This document shows positions 25,086 through 38,190 of a stretch of 64,000 nt of DNA, piece by piece. The translations under genes and the position numbers were made by a program. The DNA lies in contig OX637293.1 of the NCBI GenBank assembly GCA_951799445.1, positions 18,042,001-18,106,000 of the forward strand, in the 5' to 3' direction. The notes beneath the pieces are model-generated. The model saw only the letters and a program-made list of their open reading frames with translations, was not told the origin of the DNA and searched no databases. Position 1 is the first letter of the stretch, and each line of letters starts with the position of its first letter. This stretch comes from Pseudisothecium myosuroides. Taxonomy: Eukaryota; Streptophyta; Bryopsida; Hypnales; Lembophyllaceae.

Positions 25086-26480
25086 AATTGCACATTTGCC
25101 AAAACCCTAACAACCCTCCAAAGAATCCAGATTTCTTGTAATGGGTTGATCTAAAATTCCAAATTCATTTTTGTATAGGCAATTAAATTCTTTTGACCAA
25201 TGAATTTATTTTTTATGGATTCAATATTAAAGGTTAACTATTAAAAGCTTTTATTTTTCATTGAAATGGAAAATATTTGATTTTTGTGAGGTCCTGAAAG
25301 GCATAGATGTATCATTAGTGGAAGAGTAAAGCTTGCCAATTTCACTTGATTTTGAGATCTAAAAAATTGTACTTATCCATTTGTTGTGAAAATGGTTCCA
25401 ATAGAAAGAGCAAAGTGTTTTCATAATTTTCATTGTTGAAAATTTAAACATGCAAGTGTTGATATGGAGATATTTGCAATTTTTACTTTTTAAAAAAATT
25501 GCATTTCAATAATTGCAAGGTGGATTATGTAATGAGTTTGATAGCTCTTCATTTGAACTTAAGGTTTTGGCAAGTGCATTTTAGTGTCCTCGCACAATTT
25601 CTAGTTGTTCATATCACCTTTAATTCCAAAAAACTCTTATATGCAAATTTCTTAAACATTGTAGGGAGGGGTAGCATATTAAAAATAGGATACATATATA
25701 TTTTTTCGTTATAATCTTATAAGTCCTATGCATTTTGACACTCAAAACTAGTTAGTATGCACACTAGTAAGCAAGCTCTTTAAATATCTACATGGTTAGA
25801 TTTTGGTTTAAAAAAACAATTTGCTTCATTGGAGATAACTACAGGCTCATGCTCTTTTTTCATAGGAAAAACAGAATTGGAAAGGCTTAGGCACTTAGGG
25901 ATAAAGTGTTGCTTTATTCTTCTATTTTACTACACTTGTGATCATGGAATCTTTGTCCTACAATCTAAATTAGATGCTTAGCTATGGGTCCAATAGCAAT
26001 TTACAAGGTACATGCAAAAAGTCACATTGTTTAGGCCCCTTGAAATTAAAATTTGGATGAACGGATTCTTGAAGTGGATGCTAACCTTTCTAAACTAACA
26101 ATGGAAATGAAATTACAAATAATTCCTGAATTATCACAAATGATCAAGTGAAACACGTATTTTTACATTATTAGAGTTGGTATCATGTTACTCACTTTAT
26201 GCACATGAGCACATCTAGCCTATTTAGCACTCAAATTTCAATTCTACCCACATATATTGATAGTGTACTTTTTTCTTTGGAAATGTATCCCATGGGTACA
26301 TAAAGGTGGAATTGAAATGGGGGGTAGTAATAGGATGGTTTACTTTATTAGATGTCATGTGCATATATTGTACCATTTGCAACAATATTTATATGATTTG
26401 TTTGTGAGAAATTGTGCTTTAGAATGGTCAAATGGTGAGGCAAAAAACTTTGCAATGTATTTTTATAATTTTTGAGAAGC

Positions 26481-28110
26481 ACCAATTTTTTGACCATTGC
26501 TTGTCAACGTAATTTGAGATTCCAAAACACAATTACTAATACTTGAGCCAACTTTAGAAGACAAGTCAAATGCTAGTTTATTAGATTATAGCACATGCAA
26601 GTCAAATTTCTATGAAATAGGCAATCCTTTATTGATATATATATATTTTGGGGGGAGGCAAACTAGGTCAGTAATTTTCCTAAAATTTAACCACCTTTTA
26701 ATTATTAATATTTTAACCAAGTTGCTAGGAATTTTACGGTACATGGATTACATGGATATAAATCTAAAGAACCAATTTCAATTTTTTAATTATTTTTAAA
26801 AGTGATTTTTAAAGAATTTTTTTGAGCTGCCTGGGCTGTCCAAAGTTCAAAGAAAATTACATATCATGCAATAACTTTTTAACTATGTAGTCAAAAATTG
26901 TGAAAATTGTTGGGCCTTAAAGCTATTCTTTGTGCACATGTTGTGTAAAATTTTCAAAGAAAAAAAATAAAAACTCCATTTGTAGTGAGCTGCCCAAAAT
27001 TGCTATCTTACCAAAAAATGTAGCTTGGTTCTTTAGGGATTAAGCAAATGTAAGAAAGGGACCGAGACAAATGGCCAGGTGAACAAACCCCCCTTGCTTG
27101 TCCTCCCAAAATCCTTGACTTTTTTTTTGTCAAGGTTGCACATTCCAAAAAAACCCTTTTTGTGCTTGATTAATCTATTTTCTACAAAATTCCTAACAAA
27201 TTTGGTTCCTTTGATTGCAAATAAGAATTCCAAATTTCCAAATTTTATCATGTGCGGCAAATAAAAAAGTCTTATATTGGGGGGATGAGCGAGGTAATTG
27301 GTTCACCCTAGCCTAGGAAGGCGAGTAAACAAGCGTACATCAACATCATTTGCTAAAATTAGGGGAGGCAACCCATTTCCGATCAAATAAGAAATTACAC
27401 ATATTTGCAGGGTGGGTTTCTTCAGTTGGAAAATTTTCCCATGTGCAAAAATAGAGTTTGGAAGGTTTCCATAATTTTCCAGATTTTTTTTTCTCAAAAT
27501 ATAATTACTATGAATTTTTCAACGGGAGATTCTATTTTTTCCATATCGGTGATATAGGGCTTGCTATTTCCGACCATGGGCTGAAAACAAAATTGACAAG
27601 GGGTGGTTACAATATTGAGAGTCTTGTGGCCAATCATTATGAGCTACAACTGCGTTGGGAATTGTGCCTTAATGAATCACTGTTCACGAAAAGAGATTAG
27701 TATTCATAGCCACAATGTGTGTGTGTGTGTGTGTGTGTGTGATCAGGAATGGATTGCCTCCCCTACAACGTCTTTTCATGTAAGGCAGACTTGCTCTTAA
27801 AGTGACTATTTTGGGTTTTCGTAGGAAGAAAAACATAACTAACATCTCGTGAAAGCCAAAAAGAGGCTAGGCGGGGGAGCATTGAGCTCCCCTTCACTTA
27901 AAATACAAGAAAATTACAACAGGGAGGGGGGCACTTGAAAGTGCCACTCACCATCACCTTGGGAACAGAACTAACATCTAACCAAAGTCTTTTCATATTT
28001 TTTGAACCTTTGTGGAATTAGTTACAATTTTTTGAAGTTGAAATGCACTGGTCACTAAAAGCGACCACCTCCTGAAATGTGCACCTTTGGTACATTGAAG
28101 AAAGCAAAAT
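26481..28110. other. Gene-free repeats between the two segment copies
   Basis: Contains a diverged TTAA-element half (about 26770-27043, end CTTTAGGGATTAA), an arm related to the 37.8-38.2 kb palindrome (about 27070-27280), and a (GT)n microsatellite at about 27716-27740. No exon is supported. Confidence 0.5.
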
Positions 28111-28437
28111 GTGTGTGCCATGATTGGTTTTAGAGGCCAGTCGCTTTTAGAGCAAACTACCTTAGTTAAGAACTCAATAGGAACTCAATGGGAACTCCAG
28201 AATCGGTCACACTCCTCCGTGGAGCACATTCTGCTTCCATACGCTTGCCATCATCTGTCAATATGCGCCGTCGCATCTGTGCCGCCATCGTCTCGTTCAG
28301 CTTTTGTTGTGCGGCCTTTGTCCATCTTTGTTCTTTGCTCTCGCCATCATCTTCGTTTTGGTGAAGACACTCAGGTCGCTGCAGAGCTTTCAACTACGGT
28401 GACAGTGGGTCGGTCGGTACGCACGATTCTTCCTTAA
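28111..28437 (+). other. Open frame of doubtful coding status
   Basis: A 108-codon frame in a GC-richer patch just upstream of paralogue B. It is Ser/Val/His-rich and no family is recognised. It may instead be leader or promoter of the downstream gene. Confidence 0.2.
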
Positions 28438-28870
28438 ATATTGGCGACATTCGGCGAATTTCTGGGTAAGAATTTGGTGCGCTGCAGGGTTCAGCGTAAT
28501 TGGTTTTTGACCTCATACATTCTTGTTTCTTGATTCGATCACCAGTATTACGGTAGCTCTAATCCTCAGTTTGTACGAATCCCGAACATGAATTGAAGGA
28601 CCCCAACAAATGCCCGAATTCATTTTCCTGAGGGTTTATTGATTGCTGCTTGCTTCAACTGAAGATGTCTATATATATGCTGTAGCTCTTGATTCTGCTC
28701 TATATCATCAGGCTTAGCATGAAGTGGGAAGTTGTATTCATCCGTGATTGTCGTTGCAGCATTTTTCTTCTCTTGGGTGGGGGAAATAAGTGCGTATAAC
28801 AATCTTCGAATCTTTAAATGCTAGATTACCATTCTCGCGATCCGAAGGTGGAGCTCGAGAGCAGAGAGGA

Positions 28871-30379
28871 ATGGACATTCTTGAAGGTATGTCTTCCACA
28901 CACCCACACTCTTCTCACAGTAGAGTTTGGTTTGTTTGGGATGTGCAACTGTTCGCATTGATCGAATTCCTTCGGAAATTAAATGAGTTGCAAGTATCGA
29001 TCGCGTTGGCTGGAATTGTTGTATGCGGGAAGTTGAGTTTGTCTTTTTTTGACGATTTTTTTTGCTAAAGGTCAAGTTTACAATCGGTAGGAAGAGTAAC
29101 AGGTCTTAAGATGATTTGAGGAGTTCAGATATGTGTCTGTTCAATTTAATGGCTAGTTGATGAGTGCTTGAGGGGTGGTTGTGTAGTAAGGTGAACCAGC
29201 CTTTTCCTGTCTCTCATCTCCATTCCTCCCTGGTGTATCCGTGGTACAGTACATTCCAGGGCACCCCGGGTACATGAGGGCGGACTTGAGGTGAGGGTGG
29301 GAATTGTCTGGTTCTCGTTAAACCCCTAAAATTCCCGCTACAAATTGTGATACTCAGAGTTTGTCCTTAATTAAGGGTGTGATTGCATTGTTTTCTTGGA
29401 TACATCAGTGTTGCTTAGGCACGCGGTAACAGACGTTGATGTTTCTCTGTTTTAAGGCAGACTAAATGAATGATTAAAGTGATAAACAGGGGCGAGTGCA
29501 GTTGACAGGCTGAACGACGATGATTTTATGGCACCAGTATGGAGGAAGGTGTGTGAAAAGTGGCAAAACACGTTTGATTAAAGCATTTGTTTTTCAAAGA
29601 ATACGTGATGTTGGTCTGTGTTGCTATAGCTGTCGCATTTGGCTTCATATTGAATTATGTGTTGTTTGTTGTGTAGCTCCAACCTTTCAAAACATTGGCG
29701 AAGGGCGGTCCATCTTTCGGGTGCTTTTTCCTTCTTGTTCTTGGATTCTTGTCTGGCCTTCATGTTGTTGAAGCAAGCTCAGCATCTGCGCCAACCGAGC
29801 CGCCAGAGTAGAGACCACTGCCCTCTTCTTTCAATATTATAGCTATACTTAGAATTGGTCTTCTGCGTTCACTTGTTCACAGACAGATATTTCCCCTGCT
29901 TCCTCATTGCCTCAGAAGGAATGTTGCCTTCAGCTGAATCCTTTATATACTTTCACACTTGTCAACGTGCTATTGCTTCATAACTTGAAAGTGGAATGCA
30001 TGAGCTTTCAATTGCAATTTACGGTTCTCAATTCCGATAAATTATTTTAGCCTCTAGCACCAATTTAAAGGTGCACATGTCTCAATGCTGTGTCCAAATC
30101 TTCTGGGATCATAATCTGTTCTTTCCCATTGATATTATTGCAGATTGAATTTTTTTTCAGATTAACTACTTCCTGTTTTTTTCATTTTTTTCTGTCGTGT
30201 TTGTGTTTTGAATCGAAAATTGTATTTTCTTTGTTTTGTGTGACAGGTCGTCGACTTATCTAATGCCGTCGATTCTTCCAATTTTTTACCATTATGTAGT
30301 GGTTATTGGAATAATTTTTTTTTTCATTGGTCGTTGCCGTGAAGAGTCCGAGGAGGAGACGGTGCGCGTGGTGCTCTAG
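28871..30379 (+). CDS. Small putative membrane protein, paralogue B (C-terminally truncated)
   Basis: Proposed exons 28871-28886, 29502-29548, 29677-29807 and 30247-30379 (TAG). All are GT-AG with phases 1, 0 and 2 agreeing, giving 108 residues. It starts MDILE; then a charged exon VDRLNDDDFMAPVWRK; a membrane or signal run CFFLLVLGFLSGLHVVEAS; SASAPTEPPE; then SSTYLMPS and a second hydrophobic run VVVIGIIFFFIGR with a short acidic tail. Exons and introns match paralogue A in the last two exons. A's longer tail is lost here by a reading-frame difference around the shared GGTGCTCTAGATGTGCT block. A GC-rich homopolymer (about 30411-30434) follows. The exon 2 boundaries are inferred. Confidence 0.5.
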
Positions 30380-30789
30380 ATGTGCTCACCCGTCTGTTCC
30401 GAGAGCGCCGAGGGGGGGGGGGGGGGCGGGGGTCTGTAGATAACGTGGAGGTGGGAAAGGCGAAGGTGACAAACCTCACTATGAATACTCGAGTCTGAGG
30501 GATTTCTGTTGGTGGCAGTGAAGGAGTGGTGCCATGAAGTCCCTTGTAGATCAAGTTTTAGGTGCAATCTACTCTGATAATTTCTCAAGTGGATTTGCCA
30601 TTTGATGAGCATGCCATCAATGTTACGAGCTATGTTCTTCAAACACTGTGATGGTTGCTTCATGTAATTGTTAATAATGCGTCCATCATGGCGCTTTGTT
30701 TTCTAGCAAAGTGTACAATTTTTGCATATCGTTCTCCCTGTTGTAGCAATTGTACCATTTCAACAGCAAAGATTGGAGGGCTCATCGTT

Positions 30790-32560
30790 TAGTAACACTT
30801 AATGGACGGGGCCCAGGACCTTTGCTCTGTATCCACTGTTTTGCTGCTATTTATTAGTGAAATTTTTAGTTTTAATTGTGAGAGATGAAATCAAAAATCT
30901 AATGCATAACATAAAAATTTCAAGTTTCTATGTGAACTCTTTAAATTACCATGAATATTTGAAGAAAAAGTGAAGAAAATTCATATCAAATGCAAAACAT
31001 GCTTTCAAAATTATGAAAACTTCATAATACAAGTACATTGTGGTATAGAATATTATAGTATAAAGAAAATTTCTAATCACTCTATATTTAGAAAATGTGG
31101 TGATAGATCTTCAACTTCAATAATTCAATTTCAATTAAATGCTTAAGTTTAGGAACTTTCAAATATTTTCAAAATCTTCAAAATCTTCAAAATCTTCATT
31201 TCGTTAATTTTGTTCAAAAGCAAATATTGAATGAATTTAAATGTCAAATATTCAAAGGAAACATAAGTTCAAAGTATTCAAAAACACTTGACAGGTATAT
31301 TGTTTTTTTGTAATCTATCCCATATAAAATCATAAAACAACTAATATGACTTGAATTTAATTCAATGAGGTGCATATTACATTAATAAAGTCGTACAATT
31401 TTTAAAATGGATGAAAATCATCCATTTGTCAATATCAAAAAAGATTATTTGGCCATCCAAAGCACACTTTCAGTATCTAGAAATGTTGCATTCTAATGTA
31501 GTTTTAATTGCATTGAGTGTGCAATAGGGGCTCAAAGTTTTGGAATTGGAGATGAAGGGGTTGAAATTAGGTAGGAAAGTCACTATTTTGAAAATTTAAT
31601 GGACTCATCCATGTGACTTCTATAATGGCGAAAGGTTCATTCATTGTTTCACTGTACAAAAGGTGATTTGAGATTTCTATAGGAACCATGTTGGGAAGTA
31701 AGAGAGCCTCATTAGAATAGTTCCTTCCTAGGAACCACAATGGAAAGCTACATGTTTTTGCATTGACTACTTATTATGTATCATATTTTTTTTTAAATGA
31801 ATTGATCAAAATACATGTGAAGCAAACCTTTATTTGCCATCCTTTTGCAAAAAATAAATAAATTGTGAATCAAATAATTGTATCTATGCACAATGACCAA
31901 ACAATTTAAGTTGATGGGCTTCCTATCTTAAGTGGTGGTTTATTCTTGTATTTAACTACACTTGTGATCATAGAATCTTTGTCTTGCAATCTAAATAAGA
32001 TAGTTTATTATTTGTCCAATAGCAATTTATAGGGCACATATAAAGAGCCTATTTAGGCATTTGGAATTAAAGTTTGGATAAAAGCATTCTTGAAATGTAA
32101 ATCTAGAAGCTTGGCTTGTAGATGTTGGTGACCTTTTTACAATAACAATGGAATTAGAATTACAAATAAGTGCACATATCAAGAATCATAGCAAGTGAAA
32201 CATGTCAATTTTCTCATTATTAGAGTTGGTATCATGTCACTTGATGTATATAAACAGATTGAAGATAAGTGAGCCCATTGTGGACAAAATGGGAGCAAAG
32301 TCCATCTTAGGCAAAACTATATTAGTAGCATACATTTCAGAATTTAAATGTACAGTGTCTAGCCCTGCAATTTTGCCCACAATGGGCTCATTTACTTTAT
32401 TGGATGTCATATACATATAATGTACCATTGGCAATAATATCTCAACTACAAGATTTGTCTTCTTTAGGTATTTCAAATCTAATAACTTGGTAATTGATGT
32501 ATCTTTTTCACATAATTGATATACTCCATTGACATGAACTTGTACCACACCCTATCGCCA
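30790..32560. repeat. Uninterrupted second copy of the duplicated segment
   Basis: Downstream of paralogue B the sequence aligns with 21456-21526, 23499-24780 and 25905-26400 in the first copy, in the same order and orientation. It therefore supplies empty sites for the insertions there. A third diverged copy of the 23.5/30.9 kb part lies at about 41940-42390 and 43319-43370. Confidence 0.75.
32267..32397. mobile_element. Short MITE, AAGTGAGCCCATTGTGG family, copy 1
   Basis: 131 bp with inverted ends AAGTGAGCCCATTGTGGAC and CCACAATGGGCTCATTTACTT. A second copy lies inside an ascorbate oxidase intron (59413-59534). Confidence 0.7.
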
Positions 32561-35500
32561 AGGCTTTAAATGCCATCCTAGTGATACCTAGTTACCGACC
32601 ATGATTTATCCTACTAATGAAGGTGTAAAATTAATGTCTACAAAAATTCAATTTTTCATGGAAATTAGAATATTAGTGTAATATCTTGGTCTACAATGCT
32701 AAAAATTTAAAATTGTTGGCTTTGATAAATTAAAGTTGCAACCATTATGCTAAGAGCATCCAAAAGTGATACTTTTTCGAGTCCTAGTACTAACTTGCAT
32801 GACCCAAAAAAATTGATGAGATCATTAGCTTTGAGTGGTTTCATAATTTTATGATACTTTTGTAGTATTTTACAAATTTTCAAAATTGAGATTACAGGAT
32901 ATCCTATACATAACACTTGATTCACCTTGAAAAAACACCTTTGAAGCTCACAAAGTCTCAACTTTCATTGATTGCTTCAAAAAACTCCTTGCCTCTCATC
33001 GATTGCTTTTAAAAAATTGTGATGTTTTCAAGTCATAGAAATGTACATTTAATGCCATTTTCCAAGTGTTGGAGAACTGAAGGTGTTGCAATTAGGTGCT
33101 CGTACTTAATATAATGAATCAATGCACATTGTATTGATGTTTTTAATTGCTATTTTCTATCCCTATAAAGACTAAGGGGCCTTCCTAAATTTCAAAAATG
33201 TGAAAATGTGTTATAAATTGGAATTTAGAAGAATACTTGAAGATGAATAAAATCCAAACAAAAATTGTAGACTATAATCCCATACATGATCTATACGGGT
33301 CATTTCTATGCAATTGGAGTTACCATTACACTAAGCTACTAACCAATTTTTAGGATTTAATGATTGCATACCAATTCTCCAAGAATTGCACTCAATAAAG
33401 CTAGTGAAATAGAACTTGGAAAAAGAAATTCAAAAAATCATTGTCAAGCTATTATCTTCATTAATTAAATTTTAAACCAAAAAAAATTCAAAAAATAATC
33501 ATGAATTGAATTTGTAGTGATTTTTTAGAGATTTCCTAGGATTTCTATCTTACCTGTATTTTGGCTTAAAAAGTTAGATTTTGATGTATGTAAACCATAT
33601 TTTTACTTTTTGAATTATAGAATGATGCAAAATACAATTAAAAAAATTTATATTGTACAGATTTAAAAAATAAACACAAGAATCTACAAACATTTGTATG
33701 TTGAAGATATGCTTGCTTTTATTTGTTGCTCAATGGCACAATACACCATAGAGACTTCAGAAAATAAAATTTATAAGAATAGCAAGGCAAATATGTCATG
33801 TCTTTTGCAAGGTTTTTCTTTCTTAAAGATGATTTTTCAAGACTTCTATCATTTTTTTCTCTTAGCTTACTTTAAAAGGTTTTATTTATTTTTCTACTCC
33901 AAACAAAAAATACTCAAGTGTAGTCAATTCTTAAAATAAAAAAAAATAAAAAAAATAAAAAAATACCTTCTTAATTATATTAATAGAAAACTTTCATTTT
34001 ATCAACATTTGGATCAATGCTGTGAAAATTCTGATGTATTTTGTTTTAGGTAGCTTATGGCATTTTTATGAAAAAGAGTTCACATGATTTGTTTTTTTTA
34101 TTTCAAGCTTCACAAATTTTCATCACTATATTTACATTTCCTACTACAATATTCCCATCGTCAAGATTGTAGTCTTTCAATTCCATCCATTCCATCCATT
34201 CCATCTTAGAATACTTGACAATTTAGTATTTGTTTTTCATGACTTTGCATGTATTTTTTTAAAATATTTTAAAGGATAAAAATGAAGCATTTTTGGATTC
34301 TTTTTTCTATAATACCCTTTTAATTTGCCCCAAATAATGTTTGAAATTCAAATTTTGTAGTGCAAATATTCTAAGTTAAAGTTATTCAAAGTTAGATGAC
34401 CAAGGCACCAAGCTCATGACCAAGAATGATAAGTTGTCCCTCAAATGCTATTATGCAACAATTTAAACGGCAAGATTTTGAAATTTCTTGCACACATTTT
34501 CATTGCACCAATTTAAATCAAAATTATAGTATTGAATATGTGATATTTATTTTAATTTTTTATATTTTCTCTTTGCACTAATAATGGTAGATTTGGTGTA
34601 GATTTTGGTGAAGTATAGACGTAGAATTCTATGGATAAAGAAGATTTTACCCCTAAGATTTTCAAAATAATAAACCTTACCAATTGCAAGATCAAGTTGC
34701 TTGGATTTCAAAAAGAAGTATTTAAAATTCTTTCCAAATGGTTAGATTTTATTTTTCAAAAATTTTATACAAAAATATGTAGATCCTACAACTTGTTATT
34801 CTCCACAATATGTTGAAGAAATAAGTTGGAAATTCTTTAAAAAAAAGGTCAACAACAAATATTTCATATTCATGCTTGAAAAACATAGTTAGTAGAAAGA
34901 AGTAGAGTATGATTTAAATTACTAAATTGTTGAGAATTTAGTTATGGAATTGAAAAATGTCAATCCGCCCAATGGTTGTAATGCTGTAATAAACAATCTA
35001 TAACCAATGGTTAATTGTAATGTTGTAATGCACAATCTACACCCAATGCTTTTGTTTGTTTTCAAAAATATTAAAAATTGAATGAAATAAAGGACTTCAA
35101 AGTTTATTTTAGAGTAGAGATTCTATAACTATCCGCAAACTACAATTCCTTGTAACTTTTTTGTCTCATGCTGTTGTCTCAAATATTTATAAAGAAAAAA
35201 AGTTTATAGCATTTTTCTATCAATTTATAAAAACAACATTAAATATCATTGTTTATATAGTAAATATTCTAAGGGGCAATGGAATAGGTCTCTTTTTTGT
35301 TTCAAAAAAATAGAAAACAGTAGCAATTTAGGAATATTTCAATTAGTAACTTTTAAAATAACCTTAAATTTTTTTAAAATAATTTAACCCAAAAAATCCC
35401 AAAATCCCCTTTGGAGATGCTTGGGATTTTGGATAGGCTTGTGTGACCTCAATTTTTGACATGATTTTCTAACATTGTTCTTAAAGATAGAAAAATACAT

Positions 35501-35937
35501 TAGCTTTATGATAATATATGTTTCATTTCAATGAGCACTTGAGAGCAAAAGTTATACTACAATAAGCAGGGTTTTTAAGTTCCCTAGGTAGCACAACAAA
35601 AACACAAAAATCTAAAATAGAAATTTTTAAAATTTGTTTCTCATAGAATGCATTATTGTATATAAAAAGCTTTTATTCATCCCATTTGAATTTGTGATGT
35701 GAAAGTTAAGAGCTTCTCGTTTGATAGGCAATCATAATTTTTTTTTTGAAAAAATAAGATATTGAATTTGTTTTTGAATCCAATTTTTTAACTTTTCAAT
35801 AAAAAATAGTTTGGCAAGGTTTAGTTTGCTTGCTAGAACAACCTCATTGTTGGAATTAGTGTGTTTCAATTTCATCTTAGAACTATTAATGATTTTAATT
35901 TTCTTCCAATCTTGTACCTACTTCTACTTCGTAGATT
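32561..35937. other. Gene-free AT-rich stretch
   Basis: Only AT-driven short ORFs. A small ATTCCATCC run lies at about 34180-34206. No structure beyond that is supported. Confidence 0.5.
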
Positions 35938-36699
35938 TTAATTCCTAAAGGTCCAAGGGTTGTTTTTCATCAAAAATCGCTCAAAACTGCCATTTCTAAT
36001 GCAAAGAGTGAAAAAAAATTTAAGCGGTATATTTTGTGCATATTTAGGTATAGGATTTTGCAATAGACTAGTATGAAAATACGTGGTAAAAATTTTAGAT
36101 TGCAAAATAAATGCATTCAAAGTGAAGAAATCATATTTTCTAGCACCATGGCAAATTAATTTATGAGACTTTTAATCTTCATAAATTAAACATTTGTACA
36201 ATACATTTTGAATTTAAAAAAAATTATCATGATGAATTGAATTGAGAATGCACTATAAGAAAACCTTGTTTTTTTTGGTGTCACTAAAAAGGACATGTGT
36301 CAAAGTTGATGGATTTTGCTAGACATCCTATGTAACAACCCATGTTTTTATGTCAACAATGACATCTAAAGTAACATCTTGAATCACCAATCCAAAGGGA
36401 ATGAATCAAAGTTTCTAAAATGGACAAAAAATACGAGCTATAAAAAATGAAATTTTAAATTTTAAATTTCAAGTTTTTGTGGATTTTTTTTACATGCTAA
36501 GTTAAATTCTAGGCTTATTGTGGTATAATTTTTGCTCCCAAGCACAATTGAAATAAAAATTATATTCTAAAAAAGCTCATCATTCTCTCTACCTTATAAT
36601 AAAGTTTCAAAAAGTTTTACCAAAAATGGAGCTCATATAAACCTACCCAAAATCTAATTTATCCTCTGCAGGGACAATGGTCCCCTAGGGGATATTTAA
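35938..36699. mobile_element. TTAA-flanked element, degenerate
   Basis: Left end TTAATTCCTAAAGGTCC and right end TCCCCTAGGGGATATTTAA. The interior aligns with the 42389-43318 element (blocks CTCAAAACTGCCATTTCTAA and the right-end GGGACAATGG). Confidence 0.6.
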
Positions 36700-37439
36700 T
36701 GAAAATCAAGTGTGTTTTTTTGAATTTTTTTTTCTAAGATGGTCAATTCAATTCTTCAACATAATTTCTTTTAATACCAAATTCCATAGTGCAAAAATTT
36801 TAAATGAAGAAAACTTAAAGTCTTGTAAATCTAGTCAAGCAAGGTGCAAAAAAACTTGTTTTCTTCACTTTAAATGCTAATAGCTTATAATCTACACTAT
36901 GCAAGACACCATCAAAGTTTATCTCTTACTTGTCAAAGAACTTCAATTAGAATATGTTTGATCAAATATATAACTAAAATCTCATGCCCTACAAACTGAT
37001 TTCAGGCCAGCTAGTTCAAGAGTCTAAACTCACCTCCCACTCAACCCCTTTTGCAGGGGATACCATAGGCCCAAATTGTACCATTTCAAAATAAGTCTCT
37101 ACTTCTCACCATTTTGGAACTTTATTTTTGGAACATTTTAAATAGAAATGGAAAAAATTTGGAATTAAAAAAAAAAATCATCTTTCACCAATTTTTTTTA
37201 AAAATGCGGATGAAGTTGTCAAATTTAGATGAAAAAATGCATGATTATAATTGTAAAGTGTTTTTTTTTTCCAAAAATGGATGAAATAAAGTAGAAATAT
37301 ACTCAAATTTTAAATGAATGGCATCCCGGGACTTTTTCAAAAAGTATTAAAAACTGTTTCCCACATTAATGGAAATTGTCCATGCTCAAAAAAAAAATAA
37401 ATAAATAAATAAATAAATATAAAAAAAAAATAAATAAAA

Positions 37440-37488
<49 letters not shown>

Positions 37489-37795
37489 TGCTCCCCCTTT
37501 AGTGCGTAATGGCATGTATGGAGGAAATTCAATTAATGTTCCTGATGACCTGATCTTAGTCTGAAATTAATTAATGCAAGATGAGACCCCGAGCTTCACC
37601 AACAGCTTACAGTCTTTCTTCAGCAGTGGAGTACACTCCACAATGGGCCTCTAAATCTTCTGTACCATTGATCTTCAATAATAGAGGAATGTCCTCCATT
37701 GGTTTGTTGTAGCGTGTTGCTGTGGGGCTGTTCTCAGAAACTCAGGATCGGGGGACGTTAAACCCGTCCCACAAAGTGAAACCAGTAGGTTGGGA
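36700..37795. other. Gene-free stretch with a simple repeat
   Basis: An A-rich (AAAT)n and (TA)n compound tract lies at about 37387-37483. No exon is supported. Confidence 0.55.
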
Positions 37796-38190
37796 TTTAC
37801 CCGGGGGAAAACGTAGGAATTTTTTATTTGTCATAATTTATTTATTTTTCAAATTTTGAATTCATATTTGCAATCAAAGACCCCAAATTAGCTAGGAGAG
37901 GCCTATAACATACCTTAGACACCGTTAAAATTAGGGGGCTTTTTTTTTCGTTTATCCCCCCAAAACATAAAATTTACCTTGCTGGTCCCACTTCATACGG
38001 TGGATTTAACGTCTCGCAAGTTCTCGGGGGTAAAAGTAAAACCTTGCCCCCTATTTTGAGCCGTGACCAGGGTATGTTGTAGACCTCTCCTAACTAATTT
38101 GGAGTCTCTAATCGCAAACATGAATTCAAAATTTGCAAAAAAGAAATTGTATGAAAAATAAAAAATTCTTGCATTTTTTCCCGGGGTAAA
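37796..38190. mobile_element. Foldback element, about 170-bp arms
   Basis: Ends TTTACCCGGGGGAAAA and TTCCCGGGGTAAA. The arms mirror each other through blocks around TTTGAATTCA and TAGGGGGC. Single diverged arms lie at about 4727-4985 and 27070-27280. Confidence 0.7.

Noticed and set aside
24899..25102. Poly-Gln/Lys and Ile-Tyr frame
   Set aside because: Translation of a compound microsatellite.
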